A stretch of 47,014 nucleotides of DNA, from assembly GCA_947426945.1 (NCBI GenBank), contig CANEFX010000020.1, positions 1 to 47,014 of the forward strand, written 5' to 3'. Every line of letters begins with the position of its first letter. The stretch's first letter is position 1. The position numbers and the translations under genes are program-made. The notes beneath the pieces were generated by a model. That model was given only the letters and a program-made list of their open reading frames with translations. It ran no database searches and was not told where the DNA came from. Shown piece after piece: positions 22,898-31,269 of the stretch. This DNA is from an uncultured Bacillota bacterium. GTDB taxonomy: Bacteria; Bacillota; Clostridia; Oscillospirales; Oscillospiraceae.

Positions 22898-23349
22898 AGG
22901 GCCTGTTTTGCCTCCTGGTCCAGTGCAGCTGGGGTCTGATCCAGACCGTCTTGGGGGCGGCGGTCTTTCTTTGGTACCGGCACTGTTCCCATTTCCGCTT
23001 CCGCGGCGCGGTGGTCACAGTGTACCCCCTCTACTCCAGCCTGTCGCTGGGACCCTTTATTTTTCTCACAGACAAGCCGCCCCGGGACCGCAGCGGCCAA
23101 ATCCCCTGCCGGGACATTCCCAGAAGGCTGCTGGTCCACGAGTACGGCCACACCATTCAATCCCTGATTCTCGGGCCGCTGTACCTGCCGGTCATCGGGC
23201 TTCCCTCCGCCCTGTGGGCCAAGCTCCCCCAATGCCAGCGGAAATGGCGGGGAAAGGCCTCCTATTTCAGTTTCTTTTCTGAACGTTCTGCCAATTTTTT
23301 GGGGGAGATCATAACCAAAGAACCTTCCATGGGACGGATCGTAATCTAA
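22894..23349 (+). CDS. Small membrane protein with HExGH zinc-peptidase-like motif
   Basis: 151 residues, translationally coupled to rqcH (ATGA overlap). A hydrophobic N-terminal helix (residues 3-27) and a second one (~93-112) flank the motif L-V-H-E-Y-G-H-T-I-Q-S, which fits the zinc-binding HExxH signature of metallopeptidases. A Glu lies downstream in S-E-R-S-A-N-F-L-G, a placement seen for the third zinc ligand in some membrane-embedded or gluzincin-like enzymes. I do not recognise a named family. It could be a peptidase or a degenerate relative. The link to RqcH may be only transcriptional. Confidence 0.75.
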   Translation: MKGLFCLLVQCSWGLIQTVLGAAVFLWYRHCSHFRFRGAVVTVYPLYSSLSLGPFIFLTDKPPRDRSGQIPCRDIPRRLLVHEYGHTIQSLILGPLYLPVIGLPSALWAKLPQCQRKWRGKASYFSFFSERSANFLGEIITKEPSMGRIVI

Positions 23350-23447
23350 TTAATCCCAGTCGAGCCGCTGCCCGTACAGCGCATTTCCCGGCTTTTTTTG
23401 CTTTCCAAACAGTTTCATACCAATTTTAAGAAGCACTATTATCTTGC

Positions 23448-24728
23448 TTACCGCTGATATTCAAATTCCAGATCGTACATAGATACGATATCTCCGTCCT
23501 TGATTCCCATCTCTTCCAGCTTATCGAATAAACCGGACTGGCGCAGCTTCTGGTCAAACCAGTTCCGGGACTCATAGTCGCCGAAGTTGACATTGGCGAT
23601 AAGCCGCTGGAGCCAGGGTGCGTCCACCACCCAGGTACCGTCGAACTCCTGAATATCCACTTCGCCGCCGGTATCCACCTCGGGAGGACGCTCCACATAG
23701 GTGGGCTCGTACACCGCCACGGGGGGCAGCTCCTGCAGAAGGCGGGCAGTCTTCAGTACCAGCTCCCGGGTACCCTGATGGGCGGCGGCAGAAATCTCAA
23801 AAAACTCCATTCCCAGGTTCTCTGCATGGGTACGGAGCTTGTTCAGCATCGCGGGGTCCTCCATGATATCCACCTTATTGGCGGCCACGATCATTTTACG
23901 GGAGGCCAGTTCGGGAGAATACTGCCTCAGCTCCTCGTTAATCGCCTCAAAATCGGCTACCGGGTCCCGGCCTTCGGAACCCGACACGTCCACCACATGG
24001 ATGAGCAGCCGGCACCGGTCGATGTGCCGCAGAAAGTCATGGCCCAGGCCTGCTCCTTCAGCCGCTCCCTCGATGATGCCTGGGATGTCCGCCATAACGA
24101 AGGATACCCCTTCCTCCACATATACCACCCCCAGGTTGGGAAACAGAGTAGTAAAGTGGTAGTTGGCAATCTTGGGCTGAGCACGGCTGACTACGGACAG
24201 CAGGGTGGACTTGCCTACGTTGGGGAAACCCACCAGCCCTACATCGGCCAGCAATTTCAGCTCCAGCACTACGTCCCGGCTCTGACCGGGCAGGCCGGCC
24301 TTGGCAAACCGAGGCACCTGACGGGTAGGGGTGGCAAAGTGCTGATTACCCCACCCGCCGCGCCCGCCGCGGCACAGGATAAAGCGGTCCGTCCTAGACA
24401 TATCCTGGATAATCTCCTGGGTCTCGGCATCCCGGATGACAGTGCCCCGGGGGACCCGGATGACCAGATCTTCCCCGTCTCTGCCAGTGCACCGTTTGCC
24501 CGCGCCGTCGGCTCCGCTGCCTGCCGCATACTTACGCTTGTAGCGGAAGTCCATCAGGGTGGACATGTGATCGTTGACCTCCACCACAATGTCTCCGCCC
24601 CGGCCGCCGTCGCCCCCGTCGGGGCCGCCGTTGGCCACATATTTCTCCCGGTGGAAGGATACCACGCCGTTGCCCCCGTTTCCGGAGCGGACGGTGATTT
24701 TCGCCGTATCTACAAAGGGTGCTGCCAT
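23448..24728 (-). CDS. obg: GTPase Obg
   Basis: 426 residues from the ATG at 24728. A GTG three codons upstream is in frame, but AGGAGG is spaced eight bases from the ATG. The glycine-rich Obg fold (1-~160; S-G-N-G-G-N-G, G-G-P-D-G-G-D-G-G-R-G-G) is followed by the G domain with P-loop G170-F-P-N-V-G-K-S. D-I-P-G-I-I-E-G-A and N-K-V-D also fit. The C-terminal OCT domain covers ~345-426. Obg binds the 50S subunit, aids its assembly and ties into the stringent response. It lies downstream of rplU-prp-rpmA on the same strand, the usual neighbourhood, with a YciI gene inserted between. Confidence 0.96.
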   Translation of the reverse strand: MAAPFVDTAKITVRSGNGGNGVVSFHREKYVANGGPDGGDGGRGGDIVVEVNDHMSTLMDFRYKRKYAAGSGADGAGKRCTGRDGEDLVIRVPRGTVIRDAETQEIIQDMSRTDRFILCRGGRGGWGNQHFATPTRQVPRFAKAGLPGQSRDVVLELKLLADVGLVGFPNVGKSTLLSVVSRAQPKIANYHFTTLFPNLGVVYVEEGVSFVMADIPGIIEGAAEGAGLGHDFLRHIDRCRLLIHVVDVSGSEGRDPVADFEAINEELRQYSPELASRKMIVAANKVDIMEDPAMLNKLRTHAENLGMEFFEISAAAHQGTRELVLKTARLLQELPPVAVYEPTYVERPPEVDTGGEVDIQEFDGTWVVDAPWLQRLIANVNFGDYESRNWFDQKLRQSGLFDKLEEMGIKDGDIVSMYDLEFEYQR

Positions 24729-24758
24729 CTTGGGCACCTCCTATCTAACAAACTGCTG

Positions 24759-25058
24759 TTAAAGCAGATAATTATTTTCCTTATTTGCCGGCTGTAAGGC
24801 TTTCAGTTTATAGGTGGCGAAGCCTTCCTCAACCAGGGGCTCCCGTTTACACAACTCCTCTGCCGCCTCATAGCTCTCTGCTTTGAGGATATACATTCCG
24901 GCTACGCCGGAGTATCCCTTGAATACGCCGGCCAGCTCAATGTGTCCCTGCTCGTCCAAGGCTTTCAGGTTGGCCACGTGTCGCTCCACGGCGGCCTTGG
25001 TCAGCTTGTTGTAGGTCTTAGTTTTCTCAATAAACATCACGTACAACCATTGCTCCAT
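24759..25058 (-). CDS. YciI-family protein
   Basis: 99 residues with the YCII fold: an N-terminal strand (W-L-Y-V-M-F-I), the helix R-H-V-A-N-L-K-A-L-D-E-Q-G-H-I-E-L-A-G-V-F, and the C-terminal ferredoxin-like half (G-M-Y-I-L-K-A-E-S-Y-E-A-A-E-E-L). The conserved His of the family (in E-R-H-V-A-N-L) is present. YciI proteins are small dimers of mostly unknown activity; some catalyse dehalogenation or muconolactone-type reactions. It sits between the rpmA terminator and obg, so it may be transcribed with obg. Confidence 0.85.
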   Translation of the reverse strand: MEQWLYVMFIEKTKTYNKLTKAAVERHVANLKALDEQGHIELAGVFKGYSGVAGMYILKAESYEAAEELCKREPLVEEGFATYKLKALQPANKENNYLL

Positions 25059-25102
25059 AAATTTGCCTCCAACCTTTGATATTACTTCCCTCTATTTTAA
25101 TT

Positions 25103-25134
25103 AAAAAAGCCGCAAACGGTACTCGTTTGCGGCT
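25103..25134 (-). terminator. Terminator of the rplU-prp-rpmA operon
   Basis: On the minus strand AGCCGCAAACG (25134-25124), a five-base loop, CGTTTGCGGCT (25118-25108), then TTTTT. A perfect 11-bp stem directly after the rpmA stop. Confidence 0.85.
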
Positions 25135-25141
25135 CTTTGCG

Positions 25142-25429
25142 TTACTCCGCGGCCTCTTCCACGATGGAGACCTGCTTGCGGTCCTTGCCCAGACGGTGGA
25201 ACTTCACCCGGCCGGACTTCATGGCGAACAGGGTATCATCACTGCCCTTGCCCACGTTAACACCAGGGTGGATGTGGGTACCCCGCTGGCGGACCAGAAT
25301 GTTGCCGGCCAGCACAAACTGGCCGTCGCCCCGCTTCACGCCAAGGCGCTTGGACTCAGAGTCCCGGCCGTTGCGGGTGGAGCCCACGCCCTTTTTATGG
25401 GCAAAAAACTGTAAACCGATATTCAGCAT
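25142..25429 (-). CDS. rpmA: 50S ribosomal protein L27 (with cleavable N-terminal extension)
   Basis: 95 residues. The N-terminus reads [14 protein letters not shown]. In Firmicutes the first nine residues are removed by the protease Prp between Phe and Ala, so that the conserved AHKKG reaches the peptidyl transferase centre. The body is the normal L27 ([19 protein letters not shown]). Encoded three bases after prp, which is the protease for this site. Confidence 0.97.
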   Translation of the reverse strand: MLNIGLQFFAHKKGVGSTRNGRDSESKRLGVKRGDGQFVLAGNILVRQRGTHIHPGVNVGKGSDDTLFAMKSGRVKFHRLGKDRKQVSIVEEAAE

Positions 25430-25432
25430 CTC

Positions 25433-25762
25433 TTACACCTCCATGACGGATATATTTTCAGGATACTCCTCGGCCAACTGGACACAGTGAACCATGAGGG
25501 CGGCCAGAAGGGTCTGGCAGATGCTCTCATTGATCTGACCCAGAGCGGCGGGGAGCTTGAGGGAGATCAGTGCATCCTTGTCCCGTACCTTTACCGGAGC
25601 CTCCAGCCCCAGAACGTCGTTGACGGCGCACTCGGCAAGGCGGACGGCGCTGGTCAGGGCGGCGCACACAATGTCCTCCCCCTTGATGGCATAGCCGCTG
25701 TGGCCTTTCATTTCAAAACCTGTGATGCGGCTGCCCTCGGTGTGAAAGGTTACGGTGGTCAT
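25433..25762 (-). CDS. prp: Ribosomal-processing cysteine protease Prp
   Basis: 109 residues (YsxB/DUF464). The catalytic pair is visible as G-H21-S-G-Y-A and D-I-V-C33-A-A-L-T-S. Prp cleaves the N-terminal extension of L27 and is essential in Staphylococcus aureus. It lies between rplU and rpmA as in almost all Firmicutes. Its ATG shares one base with the rplU stop (TGATG). Confidence 0.95.
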   Translation of the reverse strand: MTTVTFHTEGSRITGFEMKGHSGYAIKGEDIVCAALTSAVRLAECAVNDVLGLEAPVKVRDKDALISLKLPAALGQINESICQTLLAALMVHCVQLAEEYPENISVMEV

Positions 25763-26073
25763 CAGGCCTTGATAGCGCCGATCTCCACCTTGGTGTAGGG
25801 CTGACGGTGGCCCTGGCGCTTACGGTAACCCTTCTTGGGGGTGTACTTAAAGATACGGATCTTCTTGCCCTTGCCGTTCTTGACCACGGTAGCGGACACG
25901 GAAGCGCCCTCCACGGTGGGAGCGCCGAATGTGGCCTTCTCTCCGTCCAGAACTGCCAGCACCTGATCGAAGGTGATGGTCTGGCCGGCCTCGGCCTCCA
26001 GCTTCTCGATGAACAGGGTATCGCCCTGCGCCACCTTGTACTGCTTCCCGCCGGTCACGATGATTGCCTGCAT
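25762..26073 (-). CDS. rplU: 50S ribosomal protein L21
   Basis: 103 residues starting [14 protein letters not shown]. The ATG at 26073 is chosen over an in-frame TTG at 26082, because the AAAGGAG ribosome site directly abuts the TTG and is well spaced from the ATG. The C-terminus [19 protein letters not shown] is the L21 signature that contacts 23S rRNA. First gene of rplU-prp-rpmA. Confidence 0.97.
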   Translation of the reverse strand: MQAIIVTGGKQYKVAQGDTLFIEKLEAEAGQTITFDQVLAVLDGEKATFGAPTVEGASVSATVVKNGKGKKIRIFKYTPKKGYRKRQGHRQPYTKVEIGAIKA

Positions 26074-26182
26074 AGTATTCAACTCCTTTATTACGGGCTC
26101 GCTCTCGCAGGCGGAGTATCCTCACTTGAATACCTGTTTGAAGCGGCTGTGATATTTTATCAACAGAACATCTTCTTGTCAA
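26074..26182 (-). promoter_or_regulatory. rplU promoter and probable L21 leader
   Basis: Minus strand: TTGACA (26182-26177), 17 bases, TAAAAT (26159-26154), with a start near 26147. The ~73-base untranslated leader contains a GGTATTCAAGTGAGGATACTCC segment that can fold (GTATTC with GGATAC, partly paired). It ends in AAAGGAG. Firmicute rplU operons are known to carry an L21 leader at this place; I infer the same here without a consensus match. Confidence 0.6.
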
Positions 26183-26261
26183 TAGTTTTCTCGATTTTTC
26201 CATTTTTCTTTTTGTATAAAATTTGGGATTAAGCTTAGACTGACGGAAAGGGGGAATACGT

Positions 26262-26741
26262 ATGGAGTGTTTTCAGGTGCTGGAGGTCGGAGAGGGTATT
26301 GAGCGGACCATTCTGCGGAAGCTGGCCGTCCACGGCGGCCTGCGGGGCCGGTGCGCCAGCGAAAGCCACCCAGCCCTGCTGGTGGTTTCACCCCGGGCGG
26401 CGGCCCGGCGGATACCGTTGCCCAGACATTGCCGTACTGTACTGCTTCCCGGGGGAACGGGGGACCTGAGTCTCCCGCTCCAGGCAGCCAGCGCCGTCAG
26501 CTATGGCGCTTCTCCCCGGGACAGCCTGACCCTCTCCAGTCGGGAGGGAAACATCCTCTGGGCCGCTCTTCAGCGGGAGCTGGTGACGGTGGACGGCCGG
26601 GTGGTGGAACGGCAGGAATTTCCTCTCCGGCTGGAGCCGGGCACGGGCGAGCTGTCATCCCTGGCCGTCGCCGGGGCTCTGCTCCTTCTTGGCGTCTCCC
26701 CGGAAGAACTGCGGTCCAATCTCGCCGAAAAAAATCGGTAA
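26262..26741 (+). CDS. Uncharacterised 159-residue protein
   Basis: An unrecognised protein with a good ribosome site (GAAAGGGGGAA) and a TATAAAAT -10-like box about 50 bases upstream. Basic, rich in Leu, Arg and Gly, without a membrane helix or signal peptide. The first third carries a basic helix (E-R-T-I-L-R-K-L-A-V-H-G-G-L-R-G-R). The centre has Rossmann-like alternation of strands and Gly-rich turns (T-V-L-L-P-G-G-T-G-D-L), and the tail ends in a helix (S-L-A-V-A-G-A-L-L-L-L-G-V-S-P-E-E-L-R). It may bind a nucleotide or act as a small regulator, but no diagnostic motif supports that. It lies divergent from rplU and upstream of glnA. Confidence 0.7.
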   Translation: MECFQVLEVGEGIERTILRKLAVHGGLRGRCASESHPALLVVSPRAAARRIPLPRHCRTVLLPGGTGDLSLPLQAASAVSYGASPRDSLTLSSREGNILWAALQRELVTVDGRVVERQEFPLRLEPGTGELSSLAVAGALLLLGVSPEELRSNLAEKNR

Positions 26742-26777
26742 ATTTTTCAAAAAGTTCTGGTTTTTTGTTTAAATTTA

Positions 26778-26786
26778 TGTTATAAT
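26778..26786 (+). promoter_or_regulatory. glnA promoter (extended -10)
   Basis: TGTTATAAT: an extended -10 (TG at 26778-26779, TATAAT at 26781-26786). The -35 region is T-rich with no clear match, as is common for extended -10 promoters. The 64-base leader holds a small GGGC-TAT-GCCC hairpin and AAGGAGGAAA before the ATG. Confidence 0.6.
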
Positions 26787-26856
26787 ATCCAAAAGTATCT
26801 GTGACGACCGGGCTATGCCCATAAAAATAAAACAAACTGATAAGGAGGAAACCATC

Positions 26857-28281
26857 ATGCAAAGAACTGCGCAGGACATCATGACGATGATTCAGGAACA
26901 GGGCATCCAAATGGTAGACTTCAAAATGGTGGATATCAACGGACAGTTCCGCCACGTGACCATCCCTTCCCAGCACTTTTCAGAGGAGACCATGACCAAC
27001 GGTATCGGCTTCGACGCTTCTAACTATGGCTATGCCGTAGTGGAAAAGAGCGACATGGTATTTATCCCGGACCCGGATACGGCGGTGGTCGATCCCTTCT
27101 GCGATATCCCCACCCTGTCCATGACGGGCAACGCTATGATTATCGGCTACCCCGAGAACCGGCCCCTGGACCAGTACCCCAGAAATATCGTTTTGGCTGC
27201 CGAGAAGTATATGCGGGACTCCGGCGTGGCTGACACCATGCTGATTCTCCCCGAGTTTGAGTTTTACCTTTTCGACAGCGTATCCTGGCAGGTGGCCGCT
27301 AATTCCATCGGCATGACGGTAGACGCGGAGCAGGCCCACTGGAACAGCGCCAGCAATGGGAAGGGCGTCGTCGTTCCCCGCCAGGCCAACTACCACGTTG
27401 CCAAGCCCTTCGACCGCACCTATGAGTGCCGCAGCGAGATGTGCATGCATATGGAGGCCGCCGGAATCCCCATCAAATACCACCATCCTGAGGTGGGGGC
27501 CGCCGGTCAGTTTGAGATCGAGCCCAAGCTGGGCCAGATGTCCAAAATGGCCGACGCCACCATGATGATTAAATACATCATCCACAATACTGCCCTGAAA
27601 TATGGCAAGAGCGCCACCTTGATGCCCAAGCCGGTATACGGCGAGGCTGGCAGCGGGATGCACGTGCACATGCTGCTGATGAAGGACGGCCAGCCCGTCT
27701 TTTCCGACGACAACGGCTACTCTCACTTGAGCGAGACGGCCCACTTCTTTATGGGCGGCCTGCTCAAGCACATCGCCTCCCTGTGCGCCATCACCAATCC
27801 CAGCACCAATTCCTTCAAGCGGCTTGTGCCTGGCTTTGAGGCCCCCGTCACCGTGGGATACGCCACCTCCAACCGCAGCGCGGTCATACGTATTCCTGCC
27901 TACGCCAAGACCCCCAATCTGCGCCGTTTTGAGATTCGCAATCCTGACGCCACCTGCAACCCCTATTTCTGCTATGCCGCTCTGCTGATGGCCGGACTGG
28001 ACGGCGTTAAAAACCGCATCGATCCCCACGCCAACGGCTGGGGTCCCTATGACTGCAATCTCTACACCCTGCCCGATGAGGAGAAAGCCAAGCTGCAGCA
28101 TCTTCCCACCTCTCTGGAGGCCGCCCTGGAAGCCTTGGAGGCCGACCACGACTACCTCACTGCAGGGGGCGTGTTCCCGGATCAGCTGCTGTCTAACCTG
28201 GTGGCCGCCAAGCGCAGGGAATGTAGCCAGTTGTCCGCCATCCCCCACCCTGCCGAATTTGAGCGTTACTTTAACTTGTAA
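26857..28281 (+). CDS. glnA: Glutamine synthetase, type I
   Basis: 474 residues from the ATG at 26857 (AAGGAGGAAA upstream); a frame extension to 26815 is rejected as it lacks a ribosome site. The enzyme makes glutamine from glutamate, ammonia and ATP. Metal and substrate motifs are present: L-P-E133-F-E135-F-Y-L-F-D, G-S-G-M-H-V-H (265-271), and R-R-F-E-I-R-N-P-D-A-T-C-N-P-Y (356-370). The N-L-Y403-T-L-P site aligns with the adenylylation Tyr of proteobacterial enzymes. The usual D-G-S-S loop near residue 53 reads D-A-S-N-Y here. A ~20-residue insertion rich in Gly/Asn (N163-S-A-S-N-G-K-G) is also visible. It ends in a strong terminator. Confidence 0.93.
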   Translation: MQRTAQDIMTMIQEQGIQMVDFKMVDINGQFRHVTIPSQHFSEETMTNGIGFDASNYGYAVVEKSDMVFIPDPDTAVVDPFCDIPTLSMTGNAMIIGYPENRPLDQYPRNIVLAAEKYMRDSGVADTMLILPEFEFYLFDSVSWQVAANSIGMTVDAEQAHWNSASNGKGVVVPRQANYHVAKPFDRTYECRSEMCMHMEAAGIPIKYHHPEVGAAGQFEIEPKLGQMSKMADATMMIKYIIHNTALKYGKSATLMPKPVYGEAGSGMHVHMLLMKDGQPVFSDDNGYSHLSETAHFFMGGLLKHIASLCAITNPSTNSFKRLVPGFEAPVTVGYATSNRSAVIRIPAYAKTPNLRRFEIRNPDATCNPYFCYAALLMAGLDGVKNRIDPHANGWGPYDCNLYTLPDEEKAKLQHLPTSLEAALEALEADHDYLTAGGVFPDQLLSNLVAAKRRECSQLSAIPHPAEFERYFNL

Positions 28282-28330
28282 CAATATTTTTCTCTCTGAT
28301 TGCAAAAATATAAAGCCTGGATTTACAGAA

Positions 28331-28361
28331 ACAAGCGGCGGAGTACCCGCCGCTTGTTTTT
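28331..28361 (+). terminator. glnA terminator
   Basis: ACAAGCGGCGG (28331-28341), loop AGTAC, CCGCCGCTTGT (28347-28357), then TTTTT. A perfect 11-bp stem. Confidence 0.88.
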
Positions 28362-28437
28362 CCCGTTTATTTAAGCTCTGCATTTATACTGCGAAGATAA
28401 ATCAAGATCTTTCCCGCTTATGGCACTTCAGCACCAC

Positions 28438-29517
28438 TCAAAATGTCAGGATCTCCTCCCAGATATCCTGAGCCATTGCGCCTGCCTGATCAAAATCCAC
28501 ATGAGGATTGTAAACTGCCTCCAAGTCATCGTGCATAGACTTGGCCTGAGCCAGGGAGCATACCGCCTCCTCTACCAGCGCGGCAGACACCTTTCTGGCA
28601 AAACGGAGCCGGGGACGGCTGCGCCGCAAGACGTCCCCCTCGGCCGCCGTATCCAGCCTGATCCGGCGATAAGGCGTTATCCCCTGGGGTACTCCGTTCA
28701 GAGTCAGGAAAGCCAGTTCCAGTTGGGGAACCAGCAAATGGGCCAGCCTCTCAGGCGCCATAGGATCGGGACAGGCCACCACGTTATAGCCATTTCCTGT
28801 AATCCCGGACAACAGATGAACGAGCAGCTCGTGTGCCAGAGAACAGCTGTCCGACAGAACATATATCTTTTTGCACTGTGTCAGGGCGGTCTCATACAGG
28901 CATACGGACCCCCGGTGAGTAACTGCCCCCAAAAAACGCTGCTTCACCTGGCCGGGCCGCTCCGCCTTCTGCCTGGGAATTTCCCGGGACAGGATTCCTC
29001 GAGCCCGTTTTGCCAGTTTGTGAGACAAAGCTTCCGTCAGCAGGGCGGCCCGCTGATCTTCCATGATTTCCGCCGCCGCACCCAGGCAGCGGTACGCCCG
29101 CTGATAGCAGCCCCTGTACCCCGACATGCAGTCCATAATCTCCCGACGCAACGGCCACAGAGCTACCTTGTCATAACAGTCCCCCATGTTTACGTATCGC
29201 TCTACCGCTCCGGGATATTTGGGCTCCACCACGTGGGGCGCTGTGCCGTCCACAATGGCCACACCCTTGGCAGGAAGGATCACAGCGTCCAGAGAATCCG
29301 GGTCCCCGGAACAGAGGATGTACTCGGTTTCCAGCCCGGCCTCCTCCGCCCACGCACCGATCTTATGCATCAGCGTGGACTTACCGCACCCGGGCCCGCC
29401 TTTCAGGATGTAAACAGCTCTGGCCTGCTCCAGAGGGAGCAGCTGGTCATACAGCGAATAAAAGCCTGTGGGAGCGTTGGCCCCCAAAAAGTATTCAATA
29501 TGTGGCAAAGCAGTCAT
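28438..29517 (-). CDS. P-loop ATPase of the PRK06851 type
   Basis: 359 residues with a Walker A motif near the N-terminus (L-K-G-G-P-G-C-G-K-S-T-L-M). Two similar halves are suggested, with a second region (K-K-I-Y-V-L-S-D-S-C-S-L-A-H-E-L-L) in which the P-loop is degenerate. The sequence I-V-D-G-T-A-P-H-V-V-E-P-K-Y-P-G follows the first half and is characteristic of the uncharacterised PRK06851 proteins of Firmicutes. Function is unknown. It is a single gene, convergent with glnA and divergent from the siroheme reductase. Assignment to the family is from memory of these motifs. Confidence 0.75.
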   Translation of the reverse strand: MTALPHIEYFLGANAPTGFYSLYDQLLPLEQARAVYILKGGPGCGKSTLMHKIGAWAEEAGLETEYILCSGDPDSLDAVILPAKGVAIVDGTAPHVVEPKYPGAVERYVNMGDCYDKVALWPLRREIMDCMSGYRGCYQRAYRCLGAAAEIMEDQRAALLTEALSHKLAKRARGILSREIPRQKAERPGQVKQRFLGAVTHRGSVCLYETALTQCKKIYVLSDSCSLAHELLVHLLSGITGNGYNVVACPDPMAPERLAHLLVPQLELAFLTLNGVPQGITPYRRIRLDTAAEGDVLRRSRPRLRFARKVSAALVEEAVCSLAQAKSMHDDLEAVYNPHVDFDQAGAMAQDIWEEILTF

Positions 29518-29610
29518 AAGCGACCCTCCGTATCAACGATTTTACGCCTCAGCCTATGCCAGGACAACCGCTTCTGTGAAAAAACAGCCTCAAAAATATG
29601 GACGCAGGGA

Positions 29611-29639
29611 TTGTATCCCGTCTTTACTTTTGGTATAAT
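29611..29639 (+). promoter_or_regulatory. Promoter of the siroheme reductase gene
   Basis: TTGTAT (29611-29616), 17-base spacer, TATAAT (29634-29639), with a start near 29646 and a ~70-base leader before the ATG at 29718. Confidence 0.72.
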
Positions 29640-29717
29640 GAGGCAAACCTGTCCGTCATATCCCGGAAAATTTCCGCACACGAACAACCACACTTAAGGG
29701 AAAGGCTGGAACATCAC

Positions 29718-31259
29718 ATGAACAAACAGTGGACTGATACCTTCCGCACGGAAATTGAAAATTTTAAAGGGACCATCTCCGCCTTTGACAAAGGAGAGCT
29801 CGATCGGAAGTCCTACAAGGGCGTATCCGGCGGCCTAGGTTCCTACGCCCAGCGGGACGCATCCAAGCATATGCTGCGTCTGCGCATGGCGGGCGGGCGG
29901 CTGACTATGGAGCGGCTGAAATTTCTGGTGGAGACCGTGGAGCGGGAGAAGGTGGAGCGAATGAAGCTGACCACCTGTGAGACCATCCAGCTCCACGACC
30001 TGTCCGCCGGGCAGGTGCCTGTGATTATGGATGGGGCTATTAGCTGCGGCATCCTCACCAAGGGCGGCGGCGGGGACAACCCCCGCAACGTAATGGCAAG
30101 CCCTCTCAGCGGCGTCCAGCCCGGGGAGGCTTTCAACGTCCTGCCCTACGCGGAGGCCGTTGCCGAATATCTGTTGTCCATCTGCCGGGACATCAAAATG
30201 CCCCGCAAGCTGAAAATCGCCTTCTGCAACGGGGTGGACGACTGCGTCCACAGCGCCTTCCGGGATATGGGCTTTCTGGCCCGGAAGGACGGTACCTTTG
30301 CCCTGCGCATTGCCGGCGGTCTGGGCGCGGCCCGGCCTTCTATGGGCGTGCTGGTGGACGAAGCGGTCAACCCAAAAGAAGTCCTCTACTATGTCAGGGC
30401 CATGGTGGACACTTTCTGTGCCCACGGCAACTACGACAACCGCGCCAAAGCCCGTACCCGTTTCATGCAGGACACCTTGGGCCCCGACGGCCTGAAAGAG
30501 GAATTTTTGAAAAACGTGGCCGCCCGGAAAGCGGAGGGCGGTTTGGAGCTGAAAGATCTGGAGGCTCCCTCCAGCCCGGAGCGGAAAAACGGCGAAATCA
30601 GCCACCCTCGTGCCATCCCCCAGAAGCAGCCTGGTCTGTACGCCGTAAAGTATCACCCCGTCGGGGGGCTTCTGTCTGTAGAGAAACCCCGGCAGCTCTA
30701 TGAGCTGTTAAAGAATATCCCCGGGGCTGAAATCCGGGTCGCCCCCAATGAGACCCTGTATGTCATCAATCTGGACTCCGACGAGGCGGAGCGGGTGATT
30801 GCCGCCACCGAGGACGGCGCAGCCACCGAATTTGAATGCAGCGTGGCCTGCATCGGGGCCACAACCTGCCAACAGGGGGTTCGAGACAGTCAGGGCGTGC
30901 TCCAGACCCTGGTGAAGGTCGTCCGGGCGGCGGGCATCCCCGACGGGGCTCTGCCCAGAATCTGTATCTCCGGCTGTCCCTCCAGCTGCGCCGCTCATCA
31001 GGCGGGAGCCATTGGCTTCCAGGGAGGCGTGAAGCTGGTGGACAAGAAGCCCCTGCCCGCTTTTAAGATGTTCCTCAGCGGCACGGATGAGCTGGACCGT
31101 GCTCGCTTTGGCCAGGAGGCCGGAACCGTCCTGGAGGCCGACCTGCCCGCCCTGCTGGTGGAACTTGGCAAGGCGGCCGCCGACGCAGGCCAGAGTTGGG
31201 AGCAGTGGTCGAAGGAACACGCCGCAGAGCGGGACGCCATTATCGCCAAGTATGCATAA
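29718..31259 (+). CDS. Nitrite/sulfite reductase (siroheme, 4Fe-4S)
   Basis: 513 residues from the ATG at 29718; the open frame upstream crosses the promoter and is not used. Two ferredoxin-like half-domains alternate with two siroheme-4Fe-4S domains, as in NirA and the hemoprotein of sulfite reductase. The cluster ligands are C378-x5-C384 and C420-x3-C424 (I-S-G-C-P-S-S-C-A-A-H). The N-terminal half contains L-R-M-A-G-G-R-L-T and N-P-R-N-V-M-A-S-P-L-S-G, which are substrate and siroheme contacts in the family. It reduces nitrite to ammonia or sulfite to sulfide with six electrons from ferredoxin. Which one cannot be told from sequence alone, and no sulfur or nitrate gene lies beside it. Confidence 0.9.
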   Translation: MNKQWTDTFRTEIENFKGTISAFDKGELDRKSYKGVSGGLGSYAQRDASKHMLRLRMAGGRLTMERLKFLVETVEREKVERMKLTTCETIQLHDLSAGQVPVIMDGAISCGILTKGGGGDNPRNVMASPLSGVQPGEAFNVLPYAEAVAEYLLSICRDIKMPRKLKIAFCNGVDDCVHSAFRDMGFLARKDGTFALRIAGGLGAARPSMGVLVDEAVNPKEVLYYVRAMVDTFCAHGNYDNRAKARTRFMQDTLGPDGLKEEFLKNVAARKAEGGLELKDLEAPSSPERKNGEISHPRAIPQKQPGLYAVKYHPVGGLLSVEKPRQLYELLKNIPGAEIRVAPNETLYVINLDSDEAERVIAATEDGAATEFECSVACIGATTCQQGVRDSQGVLQTLVKVVRAAGIPDGALPRICISGCPSSCAAHQAGAIGFQGGVKLVDKKPLPAFKMFLSGTDELDRARFGQEAGTVLEADLPALLVELGKAAADAGQSWEQWSKEHAAERDAIIAKYA

Positions 31260-31269
31260 AAACTGCCGT

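Noticed and set aside
26793-26856. Glutamine riboswitch in the glnA leader
   Set aside because: Only a four-bp GGGC/GCCC hairpin is present; the leader is too short for the known motif.
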